Shown here piece after piece: positions 1 to 7,697 of a DNA stretch of 64,000 nt. Within the stretch, counting starts at the first letter, position 1, and the number at the start of each line of letters is the position of its first letter. The notes beneath the pieces were generated by a model that was not told the origin of the DNA, did no database searches, and worked only from the letters and a program-made list of their open reading frames with translations. This stretch comes from Hymenobacter cavernae (GTDB lineage Bacteria > Bacteroidota > Bacteroidia > Cytophagales > Hymenobacteraceae), in NCBI RefSeq assembly GCF_014641455.1, contig NZ_BMHT01000005.1, forward strand, positions 62,001 through 126,000, in the 5' to 3' direction. A program made the translations under genes and the position numbers.

Positions 1-2
1 TC

Positions 3-728
3 CGGATTGCCCAGATTTCCGACCTGCATACCGGCTCTTTTCAGTCGAAAGAACCGCTACAGCGGGCCGTGGCAATGATTAACAAGCAGAACGCCGACCT
101 CGTGTTCATGACCGGCGACCTGGTGAATAACTACGCCCAGGAAGTTGAGGAGCACATTGATACGCTGGCCGGCATCAAGTCAACTCACCCGATCTTCTCC
201 ATTCTCGGCAACCACGATTATTCCGACTACGTGCAGTGGGAAAGCGCTGAGGCTAAACGTGCTAACCTGGACCGACTGAAGAACAACCACGCGAAAATTG
301 GTTGGCGCCTGATGCTCGACGAAAGCCACACGCTGGAGCGCAACGGCGAGAAAATCGCCATTATCGGGGTGCAGAACTGGGGTACCAAATTCGCCAAGTA
401 TGGCAACCTAGCGAAGGCGCACGCCACTTCCGGTGATGCTCCGTTCAAGATCCTGCTCTCTCACGACCCCACGCACTGGGACGCCCAGGTGCGCGACTAT
501 CCCGACATCGACCTGACGCTTTCGGGCCACACGCACGGCGCGCAATTTGGTGTTAATCTGCCGTTTATGAAGTGGAGCCCCGTGCAGTATGTATACGAGC
601 AGTGGGCCGGACTGTACCAGAAAGGCCAGCAGTACCTGTATGTGAATGTGGGGCTAGGTTTTCTGGGCTATCCGGGCCGGGTGGGTTTCCTGCCCGAAAT
701 CACGCTGTTTGAGCTGCGTCGGGCCTAG
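3..728 (+). CDS. Metallophosphoesterase (5' truncated by window edge)
   Basis: The reading frame is open from base 3, so the start codon lies before the window; 241 residues are visible. The calcineurin-type metallophosphoesterase motifs appear in order: SDLH with a following G near the start, GDLVNN, GNHD, an SHDP segment and the closing SGHTHG box. The family hydrolyses phosphoester bonds with a di-metal centre. Members of the YaeI/YkuE subgroup are usually membrane-anchored and act on lipid or cell-envelope substrates; the missing N-terminus may hold that anchor. The substrate cannot be read from sequence. A strong hairpin terminator follows the stop. Confidence 0.85.
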   Translation, partial: RIAQISDLHTGSFQSKEPLQRAVAMINKQNADLVFMTGDLVNNYAQEVEEHIDTLAGIKSTHPIFSILGNHDYSDYVQWESAEAKRANLDRLKNNHAKIGWRLMLDESHTLERNGEKIAIIGVQNWGTKFAKYGNLAKAHATSGDAPFKILLSHDPTHWDAQVRDYPDIDLTLSGHTHGAQFGVNLPFMKWSPVQYVYEQWAGLYQKGQQYLYVNVGLGFLGYPGRVGFLPEITLFELRRA

Positions 729-785
729 GTTTTAAGGTACCGAAATCATCCTACAACCTAGGTATAGGATAAAAAATTGCGACGA

Positions 786-821
786 AAAAAGGCCGCTGGC
801 AGAGTGCCAGCGGCCTTTTTC
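786..821. terminator. Hairpin terminator after metallophosphoesterase
   Basis: A GC-rich perfect stem (ggccgctggc / gccagcggcc) is flanked by an A run on the left and a T run on the right, so it could act on both strands. It sits 60 bases past the stop of the metallophosphoesterase and before the next plus-strand gene. Confidence 0.8.
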
Positions 822-923
822 TGTTTCATGATTTCCTTCGGAGTAACTCCCGTTAAAACTCAGCCGTATATCCGCCAACGCTAATACAACTAGCGTTTTT
901 TCTGTTCTTACCTCCTCTCCCTC

Positions 924-1577
924 ATGAAAAAGATGATTCTGCTGCTGTCGTGCGCCGGGGCGCTAACGATGGCTTCCTGCTCGCAGGAAAAAACAACCGA
1001 CACCGCCACTACCACCACCACGACGGACGCAACGGCCACCGCTTCCACGGACAATGATGCCGTGTATCACACTCGTGCTCAGCGCATTGCTCAGCGCATG
1101 GCCTCGGATATGAAGATCACCGATACGGCCGTGGTGTCGCGCATCGAGAACACCTACTACAACCGTTCGCGCCGTTTGGGCGAGCTGCAATCGAAGTACA
1201 CGTCGGATACGACCGGCATGTCGGCGGATATGCGCGGCGTGTACACGGATACGGACACCGAGTTTAAAGGCATCTTCACTGATCCAACTCAGTATTCGGC
1301 CTACGAGAGCAGCCGCTCGACCTACGACGAGTCGAACTACATGGACGACAACAGCATGTCGGCTTCCGCCGATCAGTCGTCGGACGACGCTTCGGGTGTG
1401 GTAGTTGACAATTCTACGCCGATGAAAGTGAAGGACGAAGCCGGCAACAAGCTGAAAGTAAAGAAAGACGGCGACGTGAAACTGAAAGACTCGGAAGACA
1501 ACAAGCTTAAAATGGACGCCGACGACGGCACCATCAAAGCCAAACCAGCCGACGGCAAGAAGCAGAAAGTAGAGTAA
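924..1577 (+). CDS. Putative lipoprotein of unknown function, Thr-rich N-terminus and KLK-rich tail
   Basis: I do not recognise this 217-residue protein. The N-terminus (MKKMILLLSC... TMASC) is a lipoprotein signal with the lipid-carrying Cys at about residue 19, followed by a Thr/Ala/Asp-rich linker typical of surface-tethered proteins. The middle (about 45-125) is predicted helical with many Arg and Asp. The tail (about 160-217) alternates Lys with hydrophobic and acidic residues in a repeated K-x-K pattern (KVKDE, KLKVKK, VKLKD, KLKMD), suggesting short beta repeats. It is flanked by terminators on both sides, so it is probably monocistronic. An open frame on the opposite strand across this gene is a shadow of its codon bias. 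Confidence 0.6.
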   Translation: MKKMILLLSCAGALTMASCSQEKTTDTATTTTTTDATATASTDNDAVYHTRAQRIAQRMASDMKITDTAVVSRIENTYYNRSRRLGELQSKYTSDTTGMSADMRGVYTDTDTEFKGIFTDPTQYSAYESSRSTYDESNYMDDNSMSASADQSSDDASGVVVDNSTPMKVKDEAGNKLKVKKDGDVKLKDSEDNKLKMDADDGTIKAKPADGKKQKVE

Positions 1578-1610
1578 TTCGCGCTTTTGGTCGGTATTTT
1601 CTGCCAACGA

Positions 1611-1642
1611 AGCCCGCACCTGCAACGGTGCGGGCTTTTTTT
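1611..1642 (+). terminator. Rho-independent terminator
   Basis: The stem agcccgcacc / ggtgcgggct with a short loop is followed by a run of seven T. It lies 34 bases past the lipoprotein stop. Confidence 0.85.
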
Positions 1643-1688
1643 GGTTCTGTAGTTCGTTACCTTGCGTATTGGTTACCTTTATTTGCTT

Positions 1689-2381
1689 GTGCTGAATCGT
1701 TTGCTTCCCTTTTTCCCGGCTAGCTTACCGCGTTGGGTTTACCTAGTGCTGCCGTTGCTGTTGCTGGCTTCCGTTGCCGCTACAGCACAGGTGCGCGTCA
1801 CGGGGAGCGTCTCGAATGCCTCGGATGGCAAACCCGTTCCGGGCACCACTGTGCGCATCAGCCGGACCAAGCAAGGCGTTATTGCCAATGCAGAAGGCGA
1901 GTTCAGCATCGACGTCGACAGCCCCTCCGACACGCTGGTATTTAGCTCCGTTGGGTTTCAGACGCAGCGGCTGCCGCTGGGGCGCACGGGTCTTTCACAG
2001 CTCATTATACAGATTAAGCTGGTGCCGGGCAACGTGCTGCTGGGCGAGGTGCGTGTGGAAGAAGGCCGCGCCGACCGCAGCCAGATTAATAAAGCCTTAC
2101 GCAACATCCGGCGGCCTTCTACGGCCCCCACAAGCGCCGTGAAGCGCTTACCCAAGCCCCCGCCCCTTTTCCCGGTCGACTCTACCGCCCCGAAAGCGCC
2201 CAAAGTCACGATTCAGAGCCCGGTCAGCTTGATTTATGACCAGTTTTCGAAGGCGGGCAAAGAGCGCCGCAAGCTGGAAGAGCTGCAAGCCGCCGATGCC
2301 GCCCGGCTGAAAGCCGAGCAGGCCCGCAAAGAACGGGAGCGGTACAACCGCAACTTCAAAGATAACCGCGGCTACGAGTGA
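1689..2381 (+). CDS. Secreted carboxypeptidase-regulatory-like domain protein
   Basis: After a long signal peptide ending near VAATAQ, residues about 36-120 form a CarboxypepD_reg-like beta-sandwich: VTGSVSNASDGKPVPGTTV, then GEFSI, then the typical LVFSSVGFQ strand. This is the same fold that begins SusC proteins. The remainder is basic, Pro/Lys-rich and ends in a charged helix. There is no ATG in the frame. I chose GTG at 1689 because TTG at 1662 overlaps a possible promoter box (TACCTTGC, 1658-1665), with a second (TACCTTTA) at 1674. TTG 1662 remains possible and would add nine residues. The function is probably envelope-associated; no enzyme domain is visible. Confidence 0.6.
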   Translation: MLNRLLPFFPASLPRWVYLVLPLLLLASVAATAQVRVTGSVSNASDGKPVPGTTVRISRTKQGVIANAEGEFSIDVDSPSDTLVFSSVGFQTQRLPLGRTGLSQLIIQIKLVPGNVLLGEVRVEEGRADRSQINKALRNIRRPSTAPTSAVKRLPKPPPLFPVDSTAPKAPKVTIQSPVSLIYDQFSKAGKERRKLEELQAADAARLKAEQARKERERYNRNFKDNRGYE

Positions 2382-2382
2382 T

Positions 2383-2410
2383 GTAGCGCGAAGCCTGCGC
2401 TTCGCGCTAC
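2383..2410. repeat. Short REP-like palindrome (GTAGCGCGAAGC family)
   Basis: The arms gtagcgcgaagc and gcttcgcgctac flank a 4-base loop, two bases after the preceding stop. The same arm sequence recurs as larger hairpins at 17761-17863 and 48660-48761, so this is the minimal member of a dispersed family. Confidence 0.75.
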
Positions 2411-2442
2411 AACCTCACCGGGCGCAGGCCGTAAGCCTAGGT

Positions 2443-3357
2443 ATGAGAATCGGCTATCCTTGCGTCAACGAAACGCTTGACTGTACTTCCTCCTCCACAT
2501 TCCGGCTGGCCTCTTACACCGATGAGCGCGTGGTGCAGACGGTGGCGACCAACCTAGCTTGCCTTCAGCGCATTCTGGAGTACAACGTGGAGCGCGGCCT
2601 GCTTTTTTTCCGCATTAGCTCGGGCATTGTGCCGTTTGGCTCCCACCCCATCAACACGTTTCCATGGCAGCACCGCTTCGCCTCGGAGTTTCGCCAGATC
2701 GGCGACTACATCAAGGCCAACAACATGCGCGTGTCGCTGCACCCTGATCAGTTCGTGGTGCTCAACTCGCCCGACGAAGGCATTGTGCAGCGCAGCATCG
2801 CGGAGCTGGTGTATCAGGGCAGCATGCTCGATCTGATGGAGCTGGACTCGACGGCCAAGCTGCAAATCCATGTCGGTGGGCTTTATGGCGACCGGGACCT
2901 GGCTATCAGCCGGTTTATTGCCACCTACCAAACCCTGCCCGAAGCCGTGCGTGTGCGCTTGGTGATTGAAAACGACGACCGGCTTTTCAGCCTGCAAGAT
3001 TGCCTGCGCGTGCACGAAGCCGTGGGTATTCCCATTCTCTTCGACAACTTCCATCACGAGTGTCTCAACCACGGCGAGCCGATGGCGGAGGCCTTAAAGC
3101 TAGCAGCTGGTACCTGGCACCCTACCCACGACGGTTCGCTGATGATGGACTACAGCTCGCAGCAGTTTGGCGAACGGAAAGGCAAGCATACTACCTCCTT
3201 GGAGGAAGACCTGTTCCGGGAGTTCCTGCCGAACGTGGGCGACCTGGAGCCGGACATCATGCTCGAAATTAAAGACAAAGAAGCTAGCGCCCTGCGCGCT
3301 GTGGCTATTCTGCGCGAGCTAGGTCGGGTGCCGGCGCTGCCGGAGCCCGCGGCTTAA
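2443..3357 (+). CDS. uvsE: UV damage endonuclease UvsE
   Basis: This 304-residue TIM-barrel protein matches the UvdE/UvsE family. It starts at MRIGYPCVN and carries FRISSG, the SLHPDQFVVLNSP segment, an IHVGG strand, the VIENDDR strand with its metal-ligand Glu, the FDNFHH segment, WHPTHDG and a final LEIKDKE. These supply the His, Glu and Asp ligands of the metal cluster. The enzyme nicks DNA 5' of cyclobutane dimers and 6-4 photoproducts, starting an alternative excision repair route in the cytoplasm. It is short and complete. Such an enzyme fits an organism exposed to light and desiccation, as Hymenobacter is. The next gene follows after 35 bases. Confidence 0.92.
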   Translation: MRIGYPCVNETLDCTSSSTFRLASYTDERVVQTVATNLACLQRILEYNVERGLLFFRISSGIVPFGSHPINTFPWQHRFASEFRQIGDYIKANNMRVSLHPDQFVVLNSPDEGIVQRSIAELVYQGSMLDLMELDSTAKLQIHVGGLYGDRDLAISRFIATYQTLPEAVRVRLVIENDDRLFSLQDCLRVHEAVGIPILFDNFHHECLNHGEPMAEALKLAAGTWHPTHDGSLMMDYSSQQFGERKGKHTTSLEEDLFREFLPNVGDLEPDIMLEIKDKEASALRAVAILRELGRVPALPEPAA

Positions 3358-3392
3358 ACTTCCTTTTACTTAGTTAATCCCCTACCTTCCTC

Positions 3393-3758
3393 ATGGCTGA
3401 CGACCAACAAAATGTAAGCGGTGCCGTCCACCTGGCCCAAACTGTTCATGCCTTGCAGCGGGGCCTGACCAGCATCCCGCTTAGTGATGCGATTACTAAC
3501 ATTGATACCTGGTTCGACCAGCTCCAGCGCAGCGGAGTTCCGGAATTGCAGAACGTGGCCCGTGAGCTAGGTAATCTGCAATCGTTGCTGAGTGCCGGTA
3601 ACGCTGGCCTTGACGCAGGCGCAATTGGGGCTTCCCTAAGCCTGCTAGGTTCGCAAGCAACGGAGTTGGCTGTGCACGCCGACCCCGACGCGCAAGCCGA
3701 ACTCCGTTCCCTCGGTGACCTGCTCTTGCAGGCGGGCGCTTCGCTCGCGCAACAGTAG
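3393..3758 (+). CDS. Small helical protein of unknown function
   Basis: I do not recognise this 121-residue protein. It has no signal peptide, is rich in Leu, Ala, Gln and Ser, and is predicted to be almost entirely helical. It could be a small cytoplasmic bundle. It lies 35 bases downstream of uvsE on the same strand and may share its transcript, ending at the hairpin terminator that follows. Codon use resembles its neighbours and includes CTAGGT for Leu-Gly pairs. Confidence 0.6.
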   Translation: MADDQQNVSGAVHLAQTVHALQRGLTSIPLSDAITNIDTWFDQLQRSGVPELQNVARELGNLQSLLSAGNAGLDAGAIGASLSLLGSQATELAVHADPDAQAELRSLGDLLLQAGASLAQQ

Positions 3759-3781
3759 CCGGCCCAAGTACCTTACTACAA

Positions 3782-3815
3782 AGCCCCAACTGTGTGCTAC
3801 ACAGCTGGGGCTTTT
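3782..3815. terminator. Hairpin terminator after uvsE operon
   Basis: The stem agccccaactgtgt / acacagctggggct is followed by TTTTG. It lies 23 bases past the stop of the small helical protein. Confidence 0.75.
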
Positions 3816-3862
3816 GCTTATGGCTAACCTAGGTTGTAGCGGCCAGTAACCAAGTGATGAAG

Positions 3863-4258
3863 CTAGGGTTGCGGTGGAGTTGCTGGCTGGGTGGTAAGGT
3901 TACTACGGGTTGACTTACCGGTTTGTGCCTTTGGAGTAGCGCTTGCTTTAGGAGCTGGCTTTGGGCTGCGCGCCGGATTCGATTGAGCATTTTTGGGTAC
4001 TGCTATGTCGCCGGTACCGGTAGCGGCTTTTTGTATTTTGGCGTCGGTAGCCGTTTGGTCGCGCATATCAATGGTGGCCGGCTTGACCGAGCGTTGCATT
4101 ACGGCCGGGTTTTGTTTAGTGGGTGGCCCCACGGGCGGCACGGCAGATTGAGGCAATGCCGGGTTAACGCCATTCTGAGTGGGCACAGTCGGTATATTCT
4201 GCGCGTGAGCCACAAGGCCACTGATCAGCAATGCTAGGGCTAAATACATCGTTTTCAT
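3863..4258 (-). CDS. Small secreted Pro/Ala/Lys-rich protein
   Basis: I do not recognise this 131-residue protein. It starts with a clear Sec signal peptide (MKTMYLALALLISGLVAHAQ, cleavage after AQ). The mature part is low in hydrophobic residues and rich in Pro, Ala, Lys, Thr and Gln, so it is probably disordered. It is on the same strand as the next secreted low-complexity protein (4401-4832), but a terminator-like hairpin separates them. It could be a periplasmic or extracellular linker protein. No catalytic motif is visible. Confidence 0.5.
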   Translation of the reverse strand: MKTMYLALALLISGLVAHAQNIPTVPTQNGVNPALPQSAVPPVGPPTKQNPAVMQRSVKPATIDMRDQTATDAKIQKAATGTGDIAVPKNAQSNPARSPKPAPKASATPKAQTGKSTRSNLTTQPATPPQP

Positions 4259-4340
4259 TGTCGTAGAGCAGATTATTTATCATAAAAGCTGGTATACGCA
4301 CTTAGCCTCTTCAACGGCTACCTTATTGACCATCAAACAA

Positions 4341-4377
4341 AAGGCCTCCGCTGTCGAATGACAACGAAGGCTTTTCA
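4341..4377 (-). terminator. Terminator hairpin for the Ser/Gly/Thr-rich gene
   Basis: On the minus strand the stem aagccttcgttgtc / gacagcggaggc pairs with G-U wobbles around a 4-base loop and is followed by CTTTTG. It lies just past the stop of the 4401-4832 gene. Confidence 0.6.
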
Positions 4378-4400
4378 AAGAACCTGATTGCTCAGATTGC

Positions 4401-4832
4401 TTACATCGTCGAAGAAGACGACGACTTCATTTTGCCTTTGCCGGATTTGCCCGACTTCTTCATTTTCTTGTCGCTGCTCATCGAGCCCGAACCCGAGCTC
4501 ATCGAGCCCGAAGTAGAGCTCATGGTGCCCGAACCGGAAGTAGTGCCCATCGAGCCCGAAGTAGAACCGCTAGTGGTACCCATTGAGCCCGAAGTTGTGC
4601 CCATCGAACCCGACGTAGAGCCGGCCGTAGTGCCGTAGGTGGTAGTGCCCGAAGTGGTCGAGCCAGCCGTGGTGCTCATCGTGCCCGAAGTAGTACCCGT
4701 TGAGCCAGAAGTGCTGCTCATTGAGCCCGCTGTAGTGCCGGCTGAACCTGAAGTGGTGCCGGTAGTAGTCTGAGCAGAGGCAGTAGTGATACCAGCAGCG
4801 AAAAGAGCAGCGAAGATGAATGTAGTTTTCAT
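4401..4832 (-). CDS. Secreted Gly/Ser/Thr/Met low-complexity repeat protein
   Basis: This 143-residue protein has a signal peptide (about 1-20, ending TTASA) and then about 95 residues made almost wholly of G, S, T and M in imperfect repeats such as GTTSGSMG and STSGSM. The tail is strongly basic (about 118-135, KKMKKSGKSGKGK) and ends in a Ser run. It has no recognisable domain. The composition suggests a disordered, possibly surface-exposed or matrix-associated protein whose Lys-rich tail could bind acidic polymer. Repeat slippage in the DNA could vary its length between strains. No function is assigned. Confidence 0.55.
   Translation of the reverse strand: MKTTFIFAALFAAGITTASAQTTTGTTSGSAGTTAGSMSSTSGSTGTTSGTMSTTAGSTTSGTTTYGTTAGSTSGSMGTTSGSMGTTSGSTSGSMGTTSGSGTMSSTSGSMSSGSGSMSSDKKMKKSGKSGKGKMKSSSSSTM
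4475..4770. repeat. Imperfect tandem repeat inside secreted low-complexity gene
   Basis: Units built on ATCGAGCCCGAAGTAGAG and GTGCCCGAAGTAGTGCCC recur many times with small changes, encoding the GTTSGSMG-type peptide repeats. The repeat lies wholly inside the coding frame. It has no spacers and is not a CRISPR array. Confidence 0.7.
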
Positions 4833-5089
4833 GTTGAGAGGTTGTGTTGAGAGAGGTTGGTGGAAGACACTCCGTCTTATGTAGGGCCATCTACGGCGAA
4901 TCTGTGCGGTATGTTGGCTAATGCCATGATTTTGTTCAACTCCTAAGATTGGTTTGGCCGCAGCACCTTGTATTGAAGTAATTCAAAAACAAACTTTTAC
5001 CGGTTGTTTCGTCCTGATTACAGCGTTTCCGTGCTGGAATGGTGCGTAGTACTTATACTTGCCAGTCTCTGAACTGCTAACCAACCTCT

Positions 5090-6703
5090 ATGCTTTCTAA
5101 AAAGCTACTGCCGCTGGCGCTCCTCCTGGTTTCGGGCTTGTCGCTGAGCCTGGCTCCGCCTACCCAACCTGCCGCCAAGAAGCCCAACATCGTCATCATC
5201 CTGGCCGACGACATGGGCTATTCGGACATTGGCTGCTTCGGCTCCGATGCACGCACGCCCAACCTGGATGCGCTGGCGACGGGCGGCCTCAAGATGACCA
5301 ACTTCTACAATGCCTCGCGCTGCTGCCCGAGTCGGGCGTCGTTGCTCACGGGGCTCTACCAGCACCAGGCCGGCGTGGGCGATATGGTGAACACGCGCCC
5401 GCAGCCCGCTTACCAGGGCTACCTCAATAAGAACTGCGTGACCATTGCCGAGGCGCTGAAAGTGGGCGGCTACAACACCTTCATGGCTGGCAAATGGCAC
5501 GTAGGCCAAGCGCCCGAGCACTGGCCGGTGAAACGCGGCTTCGACCACTATTTTGGCCTGATCGATGGGGCCAACAGCTATTTCGAGAACCGCCCCTACC
5601 GGCCCAATCAGAAGCTGACGATTGCGCTGGATGACAAGCCCTACACGCCCGGCCCCGGCTACTACTCCACCGACGCCTACACTGACCACGCCCTGGAGTT
5701 TATTGACCAAAGCAAAAGCTCGGGCAAGCCGTTCTTCTTGTACCTAGCTTACCAAGCGCCGCACTGGCCCTTGCATGCGCGGCCGGAGGACATTGCCAAG
5801 TACAAAGGCAAGTTTATGGCCGGGTGGGACAAGCTACGTGAGCAGCGCTTCCAGCGTCTGCAAAACCTAGGTGTCGTTAATAAGAATACGAAACTCTCGC
5901 CCCGCGACGAGCGCGTGCCTGCCTGGGAAAGCCTGAGCCAGGAAGAAAAAGTGCGCTGGGACGAGAAAATGGCCGTGTACTGCGCCATGATTGACCGCAT
6001 GGATCAGAACATCGGCAAGCTGCGGCAGAAGTTGCGCGACCTAGGTCAGGACCAGAACACGGTCATTATGTTCCTGTCGGATAATGGCGGCAGCAGCGAG
6101 AGTATCAAAGGCAACGGCTTTCTGCCCGAAATTATCGAGGCCAACAAGAAGCCGTCCAGCGACCCTAGCTCGTTTACGGCCTACGAGTTTCCGGGCGCCA
6201 ACGTGAGCGACGTGCCGTTCCGTTTTTTCAAACACTGGACTTACGAAGGCGGCACCGCTACGCCGTTCATTGCCTATGGCCCTGGCATCGTGAAGCCCGG
6301 CCGCACCGACGCCACGCCCGGCCACCTCATCGACCTGATGTCCACCTGCCTGGACCTGGCCCAGGTGACTTATCCTAAAACCTATAACTCCAACCAGATC
6401 AAGCCTACCGAAGGCCTCAGCCTGGTGCCGGTGTTCAAAGGCCAGTCGTGGAGGGGACACAATGCCTTGTTCTTCGAGCACGAAGGCAACCGCGCCGTGC
6501 GCCAGGGCAAGTGGAAGCTGGTATCGGAGTTCCCCGCCAACAAATGGCAGCTCTACGACCTAGAGGCCGACCGCTCGGAGCTGCACGACCTGAGCGCCAC
6601 CAATCCGCAGAAGGTGCAGGAGTTAACGGCTATGTACGACAAGTGGGCCACGCACGCCGAGGTTATTCCCTTTGAGAAGCTGAGCAAAGCGGGCGAGTAT
6701 TAA
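5090..6703 (+). CDS. Exported type I (formylglycine-dependent) sulfatase
   Basis: This 537-residue protein has an N-terminal signal peptide (about 1-22), then the sulfatase core. The metal-binding ADD (D40, D41) lies in ILADDMG. The activation motif CCPSR lies at about 78-82, with Cys78 the residue oxidised to formylglycine, followed by the LTG box. GKWHVG supplies Lys and His, and LSDNGG is the C-terminal metal segment. It removes sulfate esters from carbohydrates or aryl substrates outside the cytoplasm. The best-placed partner is the formylglycine-generating enzyme at 7698-8834, which has both catalytic cysteines. The gene lies at the edge of the pectin region, so a sulfated plant or algal polysaccharide is possible. 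The substrate cannot be inferred. Confidence 0.9.
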   Translation: MLSKKLLPLALLLVSGLSLSLAPPTQPAAKKPNIVIILADDMGYSDIGCFGSDARTPNLDALATGGLKMTNFYNASRCCPSRASLLTGLYQHQAGVGDMVNTRPQPAYQGYLNKNCVTIAEALKVGGYNTFMAGKWHVGQAPEHWPVKRGFDHYFGLIDGANSYFENRPYRPNQKLTIALDDKPYTPGPGYYSTDAYTDHALEFIDQSKSSGKPFFLYLAYQAPHWPLHARPEDIAKYKGKFMAGWDKLREQRFQRLQNLGVVNKNTKLSPRDERVPAWESLSQEEKVRWDEKMAVYCAMIDRMDQNIGKLRQKLRDLGQDQNTVIMFLSDNGGSSESIKGNGFLPEIIEANKKPSSDPSSFTAYEFPGANVSDVPFRFFKHWTYEGGTATPFIAYGPGIVKPGRTDATPGHLIDLMSTCLDLAQVTYPKTYNSNQIKPTEGLSLVPVFKGQSWRGHNALFFEHEGNRAVRQGKWKLVSEFPANKWQLYDLEADRSELHDLSATNPQKVQELTAMYDKWATHAEVIPFEKLSKAGEY

Positions 6704-6726
6704 GAAGGCTTAACTCCTTATTAGGA

Positions 6727-7644
6727 ATGCGGTATGTTTTGCTCGGCTTGCTTCTGGTCTGCTGCTTACCGGCAAGCTATGGGCAAACGTACCCGACATT
6801 TCCGCGTCAGTACGTGTTGTTGAATCAGGGGCCGGCCGCCGTGCATCACGTCGTAACGGAGCGAACCACCAACGGCAAGCACTACCGCCTTGAGTTGCTT
6901 AACGTGTTGCTGCCGACTAGCCAGATTCAGCAGCTACAAGGCGAGCGTTTCGGCGCCACGTATCAGCCCAAGGATCAGATTTTGATAACGCTTGGCGTTT
7001 TACCTGATCTACAAACGGGTGAAATTGCGTGGGTACCCATCAATCCTGATACCCTAGGTAAGCAACGGAAGCTAGCTCCAACTGCGTTGTTTCAGAACGC
7101 CTGCGACAGAATTGCAGCGTATAAAAAACGCCCTGGCTTTTACCCATGCAAGCTCAGAAGGGATGATGTGGTGCCCATCGTCTTCCGAAATGGCCGCTAT
7201 TGGACGTGCCGCAACACCGTTCTGACCGAATACTTCCTTGTGCACAATCAGCCGCTTGCCAAGCCTTATCAGAACGATGGCCTGATGATTAATATAGCTG
7301 CTCCTCTTTTTACCGAAGCAGAGTTTATGAAGTTTGTACAGGTGAACAGACCAACTACAGGAAGTGCCCAAGTCAAACTAACCTTCTGGGAAACGTACGG
7401 AGGTCATAAGCTGTTTTTAGGCAAGCATGTAGGCCAGACGTACGAGTTTTGGGAGCCCTCTTACATGATATCGGACGCTGGAATCACCTGCACAGGCGCC
7501 GAGGAGTTCCGGTATCAACCCGGCATAGGGATACTATCCGGCAAGTACTCATTCTATTTCGATCTTTGGCCGGTTGCTGGTCAAAGCAAAACGCCATTTT
7601 TCACGGTTACAGAGTTGGATGGCAAGAAATTACCGAAGCGCTAA
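6727..7644 (+). CDS. Secreted protein of unknown function downstream of sulfatase
   Basis: I do not recognise this 305-residue protein. It has a clear signal peptide (MRYVLLGLLLVCCLPASYGQ) and a mature part rich in aromatic and beta-prone residues with several cysteines (about residues 130-165 and 250). It begins 23 bases after the sulfatase stop on the same strand, so the two are probably co-transcribed. Codon use is less GC-rich than the sulfatase. No catalytic motif is evident. Confidence 0.55.
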   Translation: MRYVLLGLLLVCCLPASYGQTYPTFPRQYVLLNQGPAAVHHVVTERTTNGKHYRLELLNVLLPTSQIQQLQGERFGATYQPKDQILITLGVLPDLQTGEIAWVPINPDTLGKQRKLAPTALFQNACDRIAAYKKRPGFYPCKLRRDDVVPIVFRNGRYWTCRNTVLTEYFLVHNQPLAKPYQNDGLMINIAAPLFTEAEFMKFVQVNRPTTGSAQVKLTFWETYGGHKLFLGKHVGQTYEFWEPSYMISDAGITCTGAEEFRYQPGIGILSGKYSFYFDLWPVAGQSKTPFFTVTELDGKKLPKR

Positions 7645-7697
7645 GCTAGGCTCCCAAACGCTTTTTGTCTGGCTTTCAAACGCGCCATAGCGCGTTC

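Noticed and set aside
963..1625. Long open frame on the minus strand opposite the Thr-rich lipoprotein gene
   Set aside because: The plus-strand frame has a lipoprotein signal and a terminator after it. The minus-strand frame is an Arg/Val-rich mirror of its codons and has no start context or domain.
4475..4770. CRISPR-like repetition
   Set aside because: The repeats are contiguous, of variable unit length and in frame within a coding gene, with no unique spacers. No CRISPR array was seen anywhere in the window.
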